Positions 11,925 through 24,189 of a DNA stretch of 64,000 bases are shown here, piece by piece. This DNA is from Plectrocnemia conspersa (taxonomy: Eukaryota; Arthropoda; Insecta; Trichoptera; Polycentropodidae), in contig VTFK01000032.1 in the NCBI GenBank assembly GCA_009617715.1, positions 806,001 to 870,000 on the forward strand, written 5' to 3'. The notes under the pieces were generated by a model. It saw nothing but the letters and a program-made list of their open reading frames with translations. It was not told the DNA's origin and did no database searches. The position numbers were made by a program, and so were the translations under genes. Each line of letters begins with the position of its first letter. The first letter of the stretch is position 1.

Positions 11925-11932
11925 ATTGCTAA
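11871..11932 (-). CDS. Exon with start codon (first coding exon)
   Basis: The minus strand reads ttttag-type acceptor TGTTTCAG, eight untranslated bases, then ATG at 11924-11922 and 18 codons (MSEGDVSLIQDEDVLRRM), ending at 11871 before donor GTATAT. The acceptor in front of the ATG shows that at least one non-coding exon lies upstream. It holds the first third of the N-terminal smoothelin-type helix. Confidence 0.8.
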
Positions 11933-12540
11933 CTGAAACAATAAAAAGATTATGTTAAAATATGACGACGATTCGCGCGCGTGATTCGTTTGTATGTTGA
12001 GAATCAACCGGCGGTGATGAGACGATTAAATAATATTGTTTATTGTAATTCATTTTTCGCCGCTCTATATAATTGGCAATTTTCAATTAATCGCCCCCGG
12101 CGTTCTCGTATATCCTTCCATTGCCGATACTGTTTCCCATTAAGTGATGGCATCTCTTAAAACATTAATTACAATACATCCGTCTCGATTAATGTTATGC
12201 CGTCAAAAAAACGAGGTCACAAAATGGTGGTCAGAGCGTTGATGAGTTATTGTATTGTCAATCAGCAGGTGAAATCAGACCCGTGGACTTCCCGCTGGTG
12301 TGGCACCAGACGACATGTTTCTCGTCCGATGTCTTCGAACTCCTCGGATTGTCCGCTGTGAAAATGGCCAATTATAGCAGTCACGCTATAATTGATCCGC
12401 GCCAATGGACGGAACAATCTTCCGTGTTTGATTGGCACTTGTGTGTGCGAAAAGTGACAGGCGGATGGGCGAATTCCTGGGGCGCCCAAATTAGGGACGT
12501 AATTCCAGTAGGGGGGCAAAAATTGGCCAGTCACTTTTAA
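11933..12540. other. GC-richer region just upstream of the ATG exon
   Basis: Composition is more balanced than the surroundings from about 11960 to 12520, with CpG-containing blocks. Overlapping frames on both strands at 12250-12540 are typical of unconstrained GC-rich DNA and lack known motifs. Minus-strand TATATAG near 12066-12072 could mark an alternative promoter, but no initiator is evident. Confidence 0.35.
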
Positions 12541-12790
12541 ATATTTCGATTTAATTAAGATTCATAGAATTTCCCCTAAGAGATGAGTTGCCTTAGTTTG
12601 TATTTTGGATTTGCCGTAATGAAAGTTCTAAAACTATAATTTGTTTTACAACTTCCATTTGGTTAGGTTTGGGTTTGAACAGCAAGTGGACGTTTCGCAA
12701 CTATCAAATTGAGTTTCACATACATTTTAGAGCAGCATATTACCGCCTATAGAAATATATATATACTGGTGAAAATGTATTTGCACTTAA
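12541..12790 (+). repeat. Dispersed repeat family R1, copy 2
   Basis: Contains GAAAGTTCTAAAACTATAAT, GGTTAGGTTTGGGTTTGAAC, GGACGTTTCGCAACTATC and ATTTTAGAGCAGCATATTAC, in the same order as the copy at 1-330. Confidence 0.75.
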
Positions 12791-12796
12791 AAATAT

Positions 12797-12960
12797 CAGG
12801 GAAGGCACTACAGATGTTTTCAAGAGGGGGGGGGGGCAAAAGTTGACCTGTCAGTGATCATATTTTTAATATTTAAATTTCATTAAATTTCACAGTATTT
12901 CTATAAATGACATGCATTTTTCTGGCGAAATTCAAAAGGAGCAAAATCCCCACCCCTAAA
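12797..12960 (+). mobile_element. hAT-like MITE, diverged copy
   Basis: Starts CAGGGAAGGCACTACAGATG, has a run of 11 G at 12826-12836, shares the internal ATGACATGCATTTTT block with the copy at 14226-14382 and ends in C-rich sequence. It resembles non-autonomous hAT elements; termini are approximate and no duplication was confirmed. Confidence 0.4.
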
Positions 12961-13224
12961 TGATATCATTGTATTTGGGATCGATATCATTCACTGGAAT
13001 AATACGGGGATGCTGTGTTAAGCACATTTGGTTGTTCTTAATGGTAAAGTCCAACATTTTCTGTGAACTTGTTCGAAAATTCTATTGGACGTTCGCTCGG
13101 ATACGCACAATCGTTTGTTTTTCACAATGAAATTTTTGATTTCTGAGAGGTGATGACTGTTTTTGCGCTCCTTATTGACTACAATTCGGTTTGAATATAC
13201 TTTGAGCAATACCAGAAGTCCGTA

Positions 13225-13790
13225 TTAATATCGGTAAAGAAAGCTATCGAATTTTTAAAACATATTGTAATATCAAAATACAGACAAAATATGGAGCAAT
13301 ATGCAAAATGCGACATCTCTCTGTACTTCTTCCGCTTATTTTCTCATGAGAAACGAGTTAGTTTAGTTTGTATTTTGCACTAGAATTAATGAAAGTTCTA
13401 AAAATATAACTAGTTTGAGAAATTTCATTAGGTCAAGTTGGGTTTTGTTAATTCGTGTAGGTTAGGTTTGGGTTTGAACAACAAATGAACGTTTCGCAAC
13501 TGTCAAATTGAGTTTCATAGACATTTTAGAGCAGCATATATTGTCACTAACACTTATCAGTTGAATTATATTTTCGCTAGTAGAAATAGGTAATATATAA
13601 TACAACTGTATTGAAAAATTGATATATCGCAAATAAATAAATAATAATAAAAATGTAAAGGTATATATTACTATTTACTAGGTAAAATATATATCTACCA
13701 GGGAAAATATATTTCGAAATGATTTTTCTGAAACGACAAATTTAAAAAAATATTTTCGGGATAGATTCAGACTGTTTTTCAACATATAAT
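13225..13790 (+). repeat. Dispersed repeat family R1, copy 3 (long)
   Basis: The most complete plus-strand copy. It includes the left block (AAACATATTGTAATATC, GACAAAATATGGAGCAATAT, CTTCCGCTTATTTTCTC), GTAGGTTAGGTTTGGGTTTG and TTTCGCAACTGTCAAATTGA. It continues into a tail whose second version occurs at about 14065-14190 (ATATATATCTACC through ATATTTTCGG), implying an internal duplication. Confidence 0.75.
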
Positions 13791-13926
13791 TTCACTAGCG
13801 TCTATTAATTAAATTATATTTTTAGAAAATGTATTTGGACTTCACTAGTGAAAATATAAGTTTTCCAAAAACTACACATTCACTGTAACATTTTTACATC
13901 GCATGTAAATAAATTACATAAATATC

Positions 13927-14020
13927 AGGAGCGTGCGGTCCGCATGTCCTTATCTCTCACTTACTCTCGCCACTTAAAACGCAAGCGAGCGAGAGGGTAA
14001 CTATCTCACCGCACGCTCCT
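13927..14020. mobile_element. 94-bp MITE with 13-bp perfect terminal inverted repeats
   Basis: AGGAGCGTGCGGT at 13927-13939 and ACCGCACGCTCCT at 14008-14020 are exact inverse complements. The inner CTCTCACTTACTCTCGCCAC recurs, diverged, at 32996-33050 inside the hAT element, so the sequence is dispersed. Confidence 0.65.
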
Positions 14021-14225
14021 AATAAATATATATATATATATATATTACTGTTGCCCCTGCCAGATAATTTATATTTTCACTGGTAAAAATATATATCTAC
14101 CTATGAAAATGAATTTCGATATGATTTCACTGAAATGACATATTTTTAAAAATATTTTCGGAATAGATTCGACTGTTTTTTTAGATTTTCTTTGAGAGAT
14201 TACCTAAAAATTTCTAGCTTAGAAT

Positions 14226-14382
14226 CAGAAGCGGTATTTCAGCTTTTTCAGGAAGGGGAGTCAGTTAGTGGTCGTTTTTTAATATTTTTATTTAATTAAA
14301 TGACATGCATTTTTTGTTTAAATTCAAAAGAAAATAAATGTCATATCTACTCCCACCCCGCCCGCAAAAAATGACGCCCCTG
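14226..14382 (+). mobile_element. Small hAT-like MITE
   Basis: Begins CAGAAGCGGTATTTCAGC and ends with the inverse complement of CAGGGGCGTCATTTTTTGCG, so the ends are imperfect inverted repeats of a CAGGGGCGT-type hAT terminus. The 5' part recurs at 63669. The flanking 8 bp do not match well, so no clean duplication. Confidence 0.45.
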
Positions 14383-14659
14383 GCCCAAATTAGGTTAGTA
14401 AAAAATATATATTACAGGCAATGCTGATATATTTTTATAGAAATAATAACTTTTTTATATACTCGATAATCATGTTTATCTAAAATATATATATTTACAA
14501 AGTGCGATTAAACGCGTAGTTTGCGTTTAACCTCTAAGTATAAAATGACGCATTTTATCAAGCTCTGTAATTTTGTTTTTTAAATAATGGTATTGGAGAA
14601 TTTGCATTAAAAATAGGCTGAAAGATATATAATAACAATAGGTATATGGTTATGACTTT

Positions 14660-15035
14660 GAAACATAACCCCAATCGTCTTAATAAAAGAACCTTAAAGA
14701 GAAATCAGAAAACAGCACGTAAAGTTTGATCGAATGCCAAGGTTCTTCTTACTATTTTCTATATGTTCTACTACAAATGCTTACAATTAGATCTTACGAT
14801 CACAAGAAAGTATTATCTTACATTTTTATGTATTTTGTGTGAGGCAAACCGAAGAAAGCGAGCATATTTTAGGCAAGCAACTATTGTATTTTGCACCACG
14901 ATAACGCACCGACTCATACTTTATTTCTAGTTCGTCAATCTTTGAGAAAAAACGACACCTTCGTGGTTCCTCCATCATCGTAGATATCAGATATGACCCC
15001 CTGAGACTTTTTCTTGTTCACACATGAGGAGATTG
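14660..15035 (+). mobile_element. Mariner transposase relic
   Basis: Three frames together show the C-terminal half of a mariner transposase: SNAKVLLTIF, then YYLTFLCILCEANRRKRAYF, then LHHDNAPTHTLFLVRQSLRK and SDMTP-stop-DFFLF. The HHDNAPxH motif carries the second catalytic Asp, and the third Asp (before FFLF) follows after 34 positions, the D34D spacing of mariner. Two stops and frame changes make it inactive. N-terminal helix-turn-helix and TIRs were not found. Confidence 0.85.
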
Positions 15036-15513
15036 AAAGGACAGTGCTTTGCTACTATAAAGTAGATAAAAGTGAGTGAGTTTTATAACAGATGTTATCA
15101 ATTGTTGTATTGAATATTGTTATGAAAAATAATACCCTTAAAAGTAGTCTAACACAATTTTAATAGCACTATTATCGTCACGGCGTCAAAATTCCGTTTA
15201 GCCCAAGGCAAAATGACCGATCCGGCTTTGATATAAACGCCCATAATTATACACCACATAAATGTATACACTTATAAACATATACCATTAAATCGATAAC
15301 CATCTATTTGATAAAACGATAAGATCTATAAACATGGGCGTGCGTTATTATATTTATATTTTAATTAATTAACGCTATAAATCATACTTCTTTTCACAAT
15401 CGTAAGGATATGGGAAAATTCACAACATTTACTCAATCTGTCATATATAGTATATATAACCTATTTTTTTAAATATTATATGTATATATCTATTTAACGA
15501 AAAGTGTATATAA

Positions 15514-15777
15514 CAGTGGCGTAGCTATGGGGGGGGAGGGGGTGGGCCGCCCCGGGCGGCACTTGCTTTGGGGCGGCATATTCGCGATGGAATCGTCTAG
15601 TGTGGTTCTTAACCCTTAATAAACTAAAATTTATGTAAATCTACGAATAGCAAGAGCTTAACAATAATAAATTTATTATTTTAAGAAATGCTGATTTTAT
15701 GACCCTGCAAAAAATGTATGGGGGGGCGGCAATTTTAAGGATTACCCTGGGCGGCACATACCCTAGCTACGCCACTG
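15514..15777. mobile_element. 264-bp TIR element (hAT-like MITE)
   Basis: CAGTGGCGTAGCTATGGGG at the left and the inverse complement of CAGTGGCGTAGCTAGGGTAT at the right: 14 identical terminal bases. Interior is GC-rich near both ends (GGGCGGCAC repeated as GGGGCGGCAT and GGGCGGCACA). Flanking 8-mers GTATATAA and CAAGTTAA share only the last two bases in place, so the duplication has decayed or the border is off. Confidence 0.75.
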
Positions 15778-15844
15778 CAAGTTAACCAAAATATATTAAA
15801 TATTATATTATATTGTAAATATGTACAATAAATTATGCTTATTC

Positions 15845-16115
15845 TAAAGAGAAAATAATATCTCACGGTGTACCACAGGGGCTAGAACTATTATTGTTTA
15901 TAATATATATTAATGATATAATTAATAATATAAAAACATGTAAAATACATTTGTTTGCGGATGACACTTTAATTTATTGCAATGTTAAAGAAATTGTAGA
16001 TAAAAAAAAATAAGGGGCATTGAATTACATATTAAAAAAATAGTAGAAAAATAGCATTGTATCGCCCCACTTTAATTATTGTGCTACAATATTATATATA
16101 GAACTCATAATAGTT
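15845..16115 (+). mobile_element. LINE reverse-transcriptase fragment
   Basis: Translation gives ISHGVPQG (GVPQG at 15867-15881), LLFIIYINDIINNI, then HLFADDTLIYCNVKEI with the catalytic FADD at 15954-15965, then SIVSPHFNYCATILY. This is the palm-to-thumb part of a jockey/CR1-like RT, broken by stops. It is the same family as the relic at 54.4 kb (identical HLFADDTLIYC). Confidence 0.85.
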
Positions 16116-16146
16116 AATATGTGTTGGAAACCATGTATTTACGCCG

Positions 16147-16275
16147 ATGACTGTCAGAGACGAAGAAGACCGAGAGAGCAGCCGCTTCCCTCTTCATGTC
16201 AACCCCTGCCCAGCTACAACGCCTGAGATCCACATATGCCAAGACAGCGGTGAAGTAGTAATTTCATATCAATGA
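16147..16275 (+). other. Unidentified GC-rich 42-codon open frame
   Basis: ATG at 16147 opens a frame to TGA 16273-16275 encoding MTVRDEEDRESSRFPLHVNP and a further 22 residues. GC content is far above the flanks, right after the LINE relic. It could be transduced or decayed coding DNA; no family recognised. Confidence 0.25.
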
Positions 16276-18240
16276 CTGTCATTTAGCTACGCAGCAAGAT
16301 TATTTTTCAAAAAATGTTTCATATAGATTATAGACTATGTTCTAAAGTCGGCTGCGAAATATAATTACAAATAACACTTTTCCATGGTCTGAAAAAAAAT
16401 AGAAAACGCTACTTTGACCACATATAAAAGCGACACAATCAATTGGAAATAATTACTATAATTATTAGCAATAATTATTGCGTTTTTCATCACTCAACTT
16501 TCATGTTCTAATTTACCGGAAAAGTTGAACAAACTCTCGCTTGTAAATGTTACGTGATGTGACTGTGAAAATTATAAAGTTTTATTAGCCATTGTGAGTT
16601 CATTGTCACGCGTCATTTTACGTAACAGTGTTATAGTTGCTGCTGTGAACCCGTGAGTCACTTTCATCTGTATTTATTCTCTTTTTTCTTACATGCTGCG
16701 TTAACTTTCTGATAAACGTGTTTTTTACGGCATTCTTTCAGACGCAATAAAGATAACCGTAAAAAGGCGGATGAAATTGTTTAATTGAATGATTCGCAAA
16801 AAGATAACTGTGTGCGTATTAATTTAATTAAAATAGGATTAAGTGGCCACTGTGTCCGTTAAAATCAACGAAGAGTGAAACAAACTATATGGATATATAA
16901 ACATGTTATTTATTTTTAACTCTCGTATATATAATATATGTTTTATACACATATTTTTTAGTAATATTAATAAAAACAGATTTTTATTGTTAGACGCTGT
17001 AACGCCTCGGGCTAACGCCTGCTGCAGCAATAGATCTAATAATTACAATTTGAAGAAAATATCGATAGTACAATATCAATAAGTACCGTAATAATACTAT
17101 TGTGAAATTAAGGCGTTAAGGGGGCTCGTAAATGGAACAAGATTGGCAATTAAGCGTCAAGAATGACTCATCATAGAAAGTTGTGTATATCTAAGCTGTA
17201 GCTGTTCCTATACTTAAATATTTAATAATATATATTTAATATCTTATATACAATACATATGTTATAAGTACATGCCTTTTAAAATAAAAAGAATGCACTT
17301 TATTAAGATATGCAATAAGAATGTTACAGCAGTCTTTCAAGAAATACTATGAATTATATTTTTATTAGCTTTATAATATTTTAATACTTAAATGTATTGG
17401 AACACGTAAATGGATATTTCTTTATTCAATGCACATTTGTATAAAAAGTTTTTAAATTTAGTTACGTGTGGCATCTAGAATCAAAACAGACATTTTATTT
17501 CATAGATAGAGTATATGATATAGGACAGAATAGCGTAGTCCGTAAGCATCGTAAGATTCCCTATCGAGCTCGACGATTTACCGTTACATTATAATTGGAA
17601 TCCACTACTATTTGCCTCTCAGCCATACACCGTGGGGGTGTTACCCTGCGCTTCTAAAGAACTGACTCTTAATAAGCTTACTATTAAGATATTGTTTAGA
17701 TGTTATCTTCCCAAGTAAATACATCTGAAGTATGAGATATTCAAATACTACGAATCGGTGAGCAGGTTTAACTTTAACTACAAGTTTTATTGTTTACTTC
17801 CGTAAACAATAAAAATTCGAGTCTCGCACCAATTTTCACATACATAAAACAGATTTCGTCTTATCGGTTCGGTTAAGAGCGCTTTATTTATTTATTACCA
17901 TCCTCATGCATATACAAAATGACTTTGACGGAACGAAACTCAGAGAAGAAGAGAAAACAAAACATAACACATACACACAACTACCTCGTCGCAGATCGTT
18001 GACTTTTCGCAAAAGTCAACCTCACTTCACACCGCGTACAATTGAGTTTACCGAAGAGAAAGAGAGAGAAGAAAAAAATAATTTGCAAAAGAAAAGCGAA
18101 GACGAGAAGGCGCTCTCGAATGCGGAATATCTGGTTGTCTTCCATCATAAATATAGTATGAAAAACTAGTTCTAAATTAACGTCACTCTGCTGACGAAAC
18201 CGTCTTATCAGTCTAACGACCATCTCGTTTTAAAACGCAC
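16276..18240. other. No recognised gene
   Basis: AT-rich. An overlapping open frame on each strand at 17906-18223 comes from a purine-biased stretch (GAAGAGAAAG-like) and is not coding-like. A hairpin TTATTGTTTAC / GTAAACAATAA with loop TTCC lies at about 17788-17813. Confidence 0.5.
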
Positions 18241-19200
18241 TCTAGTTAATTAACCGCAGACACCGCGAAAATTGTGTAAACTTATCTATTTACATTGTAA
18301 GAGCAAGCTTTGCTTGTAAATCGCTAGCAAACCATAAATATAAATTTATAATATATAAACTGGATATTAATTATAATATTTCATGTATCAAGTTATTAAA
18401 TTTGTTGTCCAGCACATTAAATATCAATTAAAATATTGGGCTCAAAACTTAATATATAAATGTGAAATAAAATTTTCAATTTTTCGTACTGGTTGTTAAA
18501 GTCGTTATCTAATTATATCATTATGCCGTTAGTCAAATAAATAAAATAGCTCGAAAAACATTGCTTTAATGAGCAATATTTGCATAAAATATTTATCAGA
18601 TTTTGCACAAACGGTGCAGTGTAGCATTAAGATTAAAAAATGTCTACATTTGTCACCGCCAATCTCATCACGTTTAATTGTCATTTAGAATCAGTGCTTC
18701 GCAACTTAAAAATAATAGCCTAAATCTCTTCTTAAAGAAGGTAGTATATGCATATAAATCTGAGCATAGACAATTTTTTTTTCCTAATACAATTTTACAT
18801 ATATTTAACAGAAATAGATATTTTTAATTGTATCTAATGCTACCCAAGATTAAATAATAGGATTCAGAAATAAAAAAATCATGATTTAAGAAGGCGAAGG
18901 ACCTATAAAAAGTAAAATAAATATCGTCTGTATTGATATGATCTTTCAAGAGTCGTGATTTGTAAAAATGCAGTTCTAAAATTTGAGATCTTATACAACA
19001 ATACAACTAGATGTAAAAAATGACACAAAATTTATTGAAAATATTGTTCTAGATTGCTAAAATAACTATTTATTTTAACGTTTTTAATATGGTTTTTATT
19101 TACCGTAATATACTATTGTAATAAAATAATTTAAAGTTATCGTTCCTATAAAGAAAAATATTGATTTTTTACTATTAAGAAAATATAAATTTTGATTCAC
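18241..19200. other. No recognised feature
   Basis: AT-rich non-coding sequence leading into the tandem array; nothing identifiable on either strand. Confidence 0.5.
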
Positions 19201-19202
19201 AT

Positions 19203-20205
19203 ATGAAAAAGTTGAGTGGCACTAAAACGGATAATGGTAATTATTAATATGTTAAAGCAATATAATATGTTATTATATTAAAAATAATAAAAGCTTATGC
19301 TTTATACATAAAAATAAATTGATTTTCTACAGTAAAATTGTGACATTTTTAATTTATTTAAAAAAAGTTGAGTGGCACTTATATAAATAATGATAAAGTG
19401 AAATATTTTTCTAATTTTATTTGAATAAATAAATCGATTAATTAGTTAGTCTGATTATTTAATAACAATTTTGCACTTTTTTACCACGAAAATAAGATTA
19501 TTATATACAATTAATATTTATAATTCGGAAATATTTTTTCTTGCATTTTTTTTGTATAATATAATAGATTATGACACACAGTTTGGACTAAAATAATTTT
19601 AAGTTGCGTTTCGTCCTTATTATTATAATTATAATTTAGTGAAGTAGATAAGTGTCAGTGTAAATATTTTTCTCATGAAATAATTATTTTTGTTTTAAAA
19701 AAATAAAGCAAAAATCAGATAGATTTCTCTGTTTAAATGATTTTATATTTAAAGGTTTTTTTTATATTTATCTATGGAAAAGTTGAGTGGCACTTAAAGA
19801 AATAATGATATAATGAATACTCGCAAATTTTTAGTATATTCCCACTTTTAAATTATTAAATATAAATTACTGAATAACAATTTTGTTTTCTATTTGACTC
19901 AAAAATAAAATTATTCTGGTATTCTGTAAACTACACGCTTAATTATTTTTATCTCAAAGGTTTCTAAAAAAATTTAAAGTATTTTTTATTGCATTTTTAA
20001 TTATATGTTAAATATTAAAATTATAACTTTGTAAAGTAGATTTAGTGTATTTTTTAGTATTATGAATAACTACACTGTGCTTAACTTTTTCTTATGAAAT
20101 TATTATTTTTGTTAAAGTAGAAACATATATAGACTAGTAACAAGAATCCAGTAAATTTCTGTGTTCTTACAACATTTTATAATTACATGTAAAAAATTTG
20201 GGCGA
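19203..20205 (+). repeat. Diverged tandem array, about 410-430 bp period
   Basis: AAAAGTTGAGTGGCACT begins monomers at about 19207, 19365 and 19778. The second and third share ordered blocks: ATAAATAATGATA, TTTAATAACAATTTTG, AAATA(A/T)TTTTT..TTGCATTTTT, GTGAAGTAGAT/GTAAAGTAGAT and CATGAAATAATTATTTTTGT/TATGAAATTATTATTTTTGT. The first monomer is truncated (about 160 bp). Confidence 0.7.
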
Positions 20206-20269
20206 TCTATATAAAAATCAGTAACATATATTTTATTATTTATAAACTATTATAATATTTTTTAATAAA

Positions 20270-20720
20270 TATATATATACACGTTACAGTAAATATGTAT
20301 TATTAGTGAAGTTATATTTTAACTACCGTTTAAGTACATATTTTTACCGTTAAATATATATTTCTACTAACAAAAATATAATTTAACTGATAAGCACTAT
20401 TGAAATTATATGGTAATCTAAAATTTCTGTGAAATTTAATTTGACGGTTACGAAACGTTCATAAGTTTCATAAATAACAGAAATGGCATTTTTTTTATAA
20501 AATCCTATATATTTTATATTTCAAAGATTTTTATAAAAAAGACAATATTTATAAGTAGATTTCTGTTGTATTTTTTTAATAAAAAATATGAATATAAATA
20601 ATATTTAAGCTAATTGAATTGAACAAACCTAACTTAACCTAAAAGTAACTATAATGTAAGAATTTCTATTAGGTTAATTCGTTTCAGTAAGGTTTATATT
20701 TAATTTAATTTATTTAAAGT
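20270..20720 (-). repeat. Dispersed repeat family R1, inverted copy
   Basis: Reverse orientation: TATATTTCTACTAACAAAAA, TAAGCACTATTGAAATTATA, GACGGTTACGAAACGTTC and AACAAACCTAACTTAACCTA correspond to the family blocks read backwards. Confidence 0.6.
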
Positions 20721-23709
20721 ATTCCATTATTTTTATAAACGTTGTGACGTCACAATCTTTGATGACGTATAAATACGTCTACCAGTTGATCCATTTGAGA
20801 ACAGCTACTGAGCAGTGAAATAATAAATGATATTTTTCAATTATAAATAGGTACCTAATCACTGAAATAAATATGAATTTTTATTATATTGACTCAAAAT
20901 ACAATTTTATTTTAAAGAAATAACCTTCTCCCACCTCTCATTTTTTCATTTCTTTAATATTTAAATTTATAAAAAACGACATTAATTTCGGGACTACCTA
21001 ATATTTTAAGTAGCTGAGTCAATGAAATTATATTTATAAATATAGCTATACACATTCACTGTAACACATAAATGACTAGAAAAATCAAGGAAAACCTTAA
21101 TTAAAAAATTTTAGTCCATATGAAATTCAAACAAGGGTCTTTCGTGTATTAGTTACCGATTTACACCACTGGTTTATTTTGTTTATATTTTTTTTTTTTA
21201 ATTATGAAACGCTGATTTATTAAAATAATTTACACAAATCAAATGGAGTACGACATTAAAAAAAATATCCAACAAAGTTGAGTGTGAGATATATTGTAGA
21301 TAGTCTTTGATGGTGATTTATATATTTATAAAAAAAACATAACAGTGGTTCTAAACACTTTTTTTTAACACCATTTTCTAACTACATTAGTGCGTGTTCT
21401 TCCTCTTTTATGTCCAATTCCGATCATGGTCAATAACCCACGCCGCATGATTTACCATTTCGCTATGCTCGAATTACATCGCGTTGTATAATTTATATAG
21501 AAACGGGATAATCCGCGAGAAGCTCCTTTATTGGCAATAATTGCTATGCAAACATCATAATCGTTTCGCAATAATCTGACCACAACAAACAAACGATAAA
21601 TACACAAAGACGCCGAATAATAATAATCCAATAATCATACAGACATTTTCAAACAAAAAAAATGGAGAACAAACGTTTGTTTTATACTAGTTACATTATG
21701 TCTATTATCAATATCAGACATTTTAATGTTGCATGATTTCGAAAAAGTAGAGTAAATTAGCATAATAATATTAAATAAGATCAACCGAGTAGATCAGAAT
21801 ATAACTGAAATTATTTTTACCTAATATTCATTATTACAAGGCAAGTGATATCAACGATCAGTTAAGACGCAAACCCCATTGCTCATATTGTATGTAAATT
21901 TCATACAATAAAACTTTAATTATTATGAATTAGCACATTAATTTACTTATTTATCTTATATAAAAAAAAAATGAACCGTAGAGATCTGCTCAAATATAAC
22001 GCCGGAAATGCAACGGCGGGAGAGCGATATCTCAATGTTTCAAGATAAAATCCATCGCCTTACCCTTGAGTTGTTATGTGGGATTCAAACTTAGGATCCA
22101 GTTAAATAGGATCTGCGAAGCGTGAAATCAAGGGCAAAATGCAAAAATTCCACCTGCACAAGTGGCGTTTAATTGCAGCGTACATGATTTTTTCTAAGCA
22201 AATATGACGCAAGAACCTCCGAGAAGCGCCCACGTAAATTTAACAATGATGCGACATTTGTATTGTGTTATATTGTACGTATTCTAAATTAATAAATTAA
22301 TATGCACCACTAATAAATCTGACCGTTTCGCTCTCTCTCTCTTGGTTTCGATTTGGTTTTGGATAGCGTCCAAAGTTTAAACGAGTGACCCACAAAGTGA
22401 AGGATGTTTTGTCATTATCTAAACTGCTATCGAAGCAAGACATGATTATTATAAAAATACAAATAAAGGCAAGTGATAAAGCACGTAATTTCCCATCTGA
22501 ACCATTAGTGAATTCGTAATTTTTATGGCGTACTTTGATTCAAATGCGATAAGATAAATATGCGTACTTTTATTGAAATGCGATAAGATTAATAAAAAAA
22601 TAATATTATAAAATAATATTTTTTAATTTACATATTTAATGAGGCCGTCAAATTCCATAGAATTTTCAAATAATCATTATTTTTTACTAAAGCATTTCCT
22701 TCGATTATCTAAATATTAAATTATATTGCATATTTATTTTTATTCAAGAAATTTGGCATTCCTTTTAAAGTTCATAGTAAAAAAAAAAACATTTTATTTA
22801 TACAATGCGATAAAAAATATCAATTATTACTGCAATTGATTATATACAAAAATGCCTATTTTGTAGAAAATCCTGGATATTTTTTATTATAAAGATTTTA
22901 TTAAAAAAGACAAAATTTATATCTAGACTTCGATTGCAATTAAAAAAATATAACATATAAAAATATAATATAAAACAAGCATTTTACGGCAAATTTATGT
23001 TGTACGGTTTAATTATCAATTTAAAAAAAAAAACATCAAATCAATTAATCGAGTATTTTTTGGTTATTGAACTTTTTTCATAATTTTTATGCCTATAAAT
23101 TAAATTTAAATTTTACTAAAATGTGTATTTTATGGAATTTATAATATCAATATGATTTTTTTTCCTTACAGCTATCGTCATCGCAAAATTAAAAAAAAAT
23201 GTTTTTAATATAAAATTACTTTTCTTAAAGAAATATATGTTTTTTTAAGCGGTTCAAACCTTTTTTATCATTGGAAGTAAAAAAACAGAATTCTTGAAAA
23301 TAATGATATTTTCCATGGTGGGCAAATTTGAGCGTCTTTATATTGAAAAAATGTGTCTTTTGAAGAAAATATATAAGCCAAGCAATTCAATATACATTTT
23401 TAAACCATTTATATGCCTTTCTTAATCAATAAAAAAAGTATAAAACACACATTATGTTTAACACAATTTTCATTATTAACCTAATCTATGTTTCTTAATT
23501 ATTTTTTAAGCAAACTAAAGAAAAAACTCTTTTCTTAAACAGAATTAAGCTTAAATATAAAACTGAATGACACATATGTTGTTATTTTTTTATAAATTAA
23601 TAAATGATTAAAGTATTGCTGTACTATTTTTCTTAAATTACATAAAATGCTTTCTGCCATTGCTGATGCAACATTTTTTTTCCATTTCCTGTATACATAT
23701 ACTATGTAC
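20721..23709. other. No recognised gene
   Basis: AT-rich non-coding DNA. About 20750-20800 and 22000-22250 are slightly more balanced. Nothing coding on either strand. Confidence 0.5.
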
Positions 23710-24177
23710 GGCACCCCGACAAAGCCGCGCCGACATAGTCGCGCAAAGTCAGAACAAAATTCATTTTATAACATATTTTTTATATATTAATAATTACAAA
23801 TATATATATATAGGAAAAGAGAGGTGTCTCGCTACCGCTCGCGCCGACTTTCACTGTAGATCAAACAGCCTAACTTTTTTTTAGTGATATTGTATTGATT
23901 TATTTTCATTTCGGTATATTTTGTAACTGTCCAATATCATCCAATCTATGACTAACTGTTCAAAAAGCGAATCACTAGTGATAGAGCTGTCCACAAAACA
24001 AAATAATTAGAATTAAAAAAATCCTTTTCTTTCATTTTATTCAATTTTATAATTTTGATTTGCGCGGCAATGTCGGCGCGGCTTTATCGTCGCGGCAATG
24101 TCGGGGTTGTATTGCGCGGCTATGTCGGGGCGGCTTAGTCGGCGCGGGATTGTCCGGCGCGGCTTTGTCGGGTCCCC
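23710..24177. mobile_element. 468-bp TIR element with GC-rich subterminal repeats, 9-bp TSD
   Basis: Flanked by an exact 9-bp direct repeat ACTATGTAC (23701-23709 and 24178-24186). Left end GGCACCCCGACAAAGCCGCG and right end, inverted, GGGGACCCGACAAAGCCGCG. The right arm is built from about six variants of a 16-18 bp unit of the type GCGCGGCTTTGTCGG, while the interior is AT-rich. A 9-bp duplication is typical of Mutator-like elements, but no transposase is present, so the superfamily is inferred. Confidence 0.85.
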
Positions 24178-24189
24178 ACTATGTACTTG

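Noticed and set aside
12250..12540. Overlapping 90-96 codon frames on both strands
   Set aside because: Both strands open at once in a GC-rich patch, no family motif, no splice context; most likely non-coding.
13430..13480. Interstitial telomeric repeat (TTAGG)n
   Set aside because: GTAGGTTAGGTTTGGG resembles it but is a fixed part of the R1 family and does not repeat in tandem.
15506..15785. Clean 8-bp target duplication for the 15.5-kb TIR element
   Set aside because: Flanks GTATATAA and CAAGTTAA agree too poorly.
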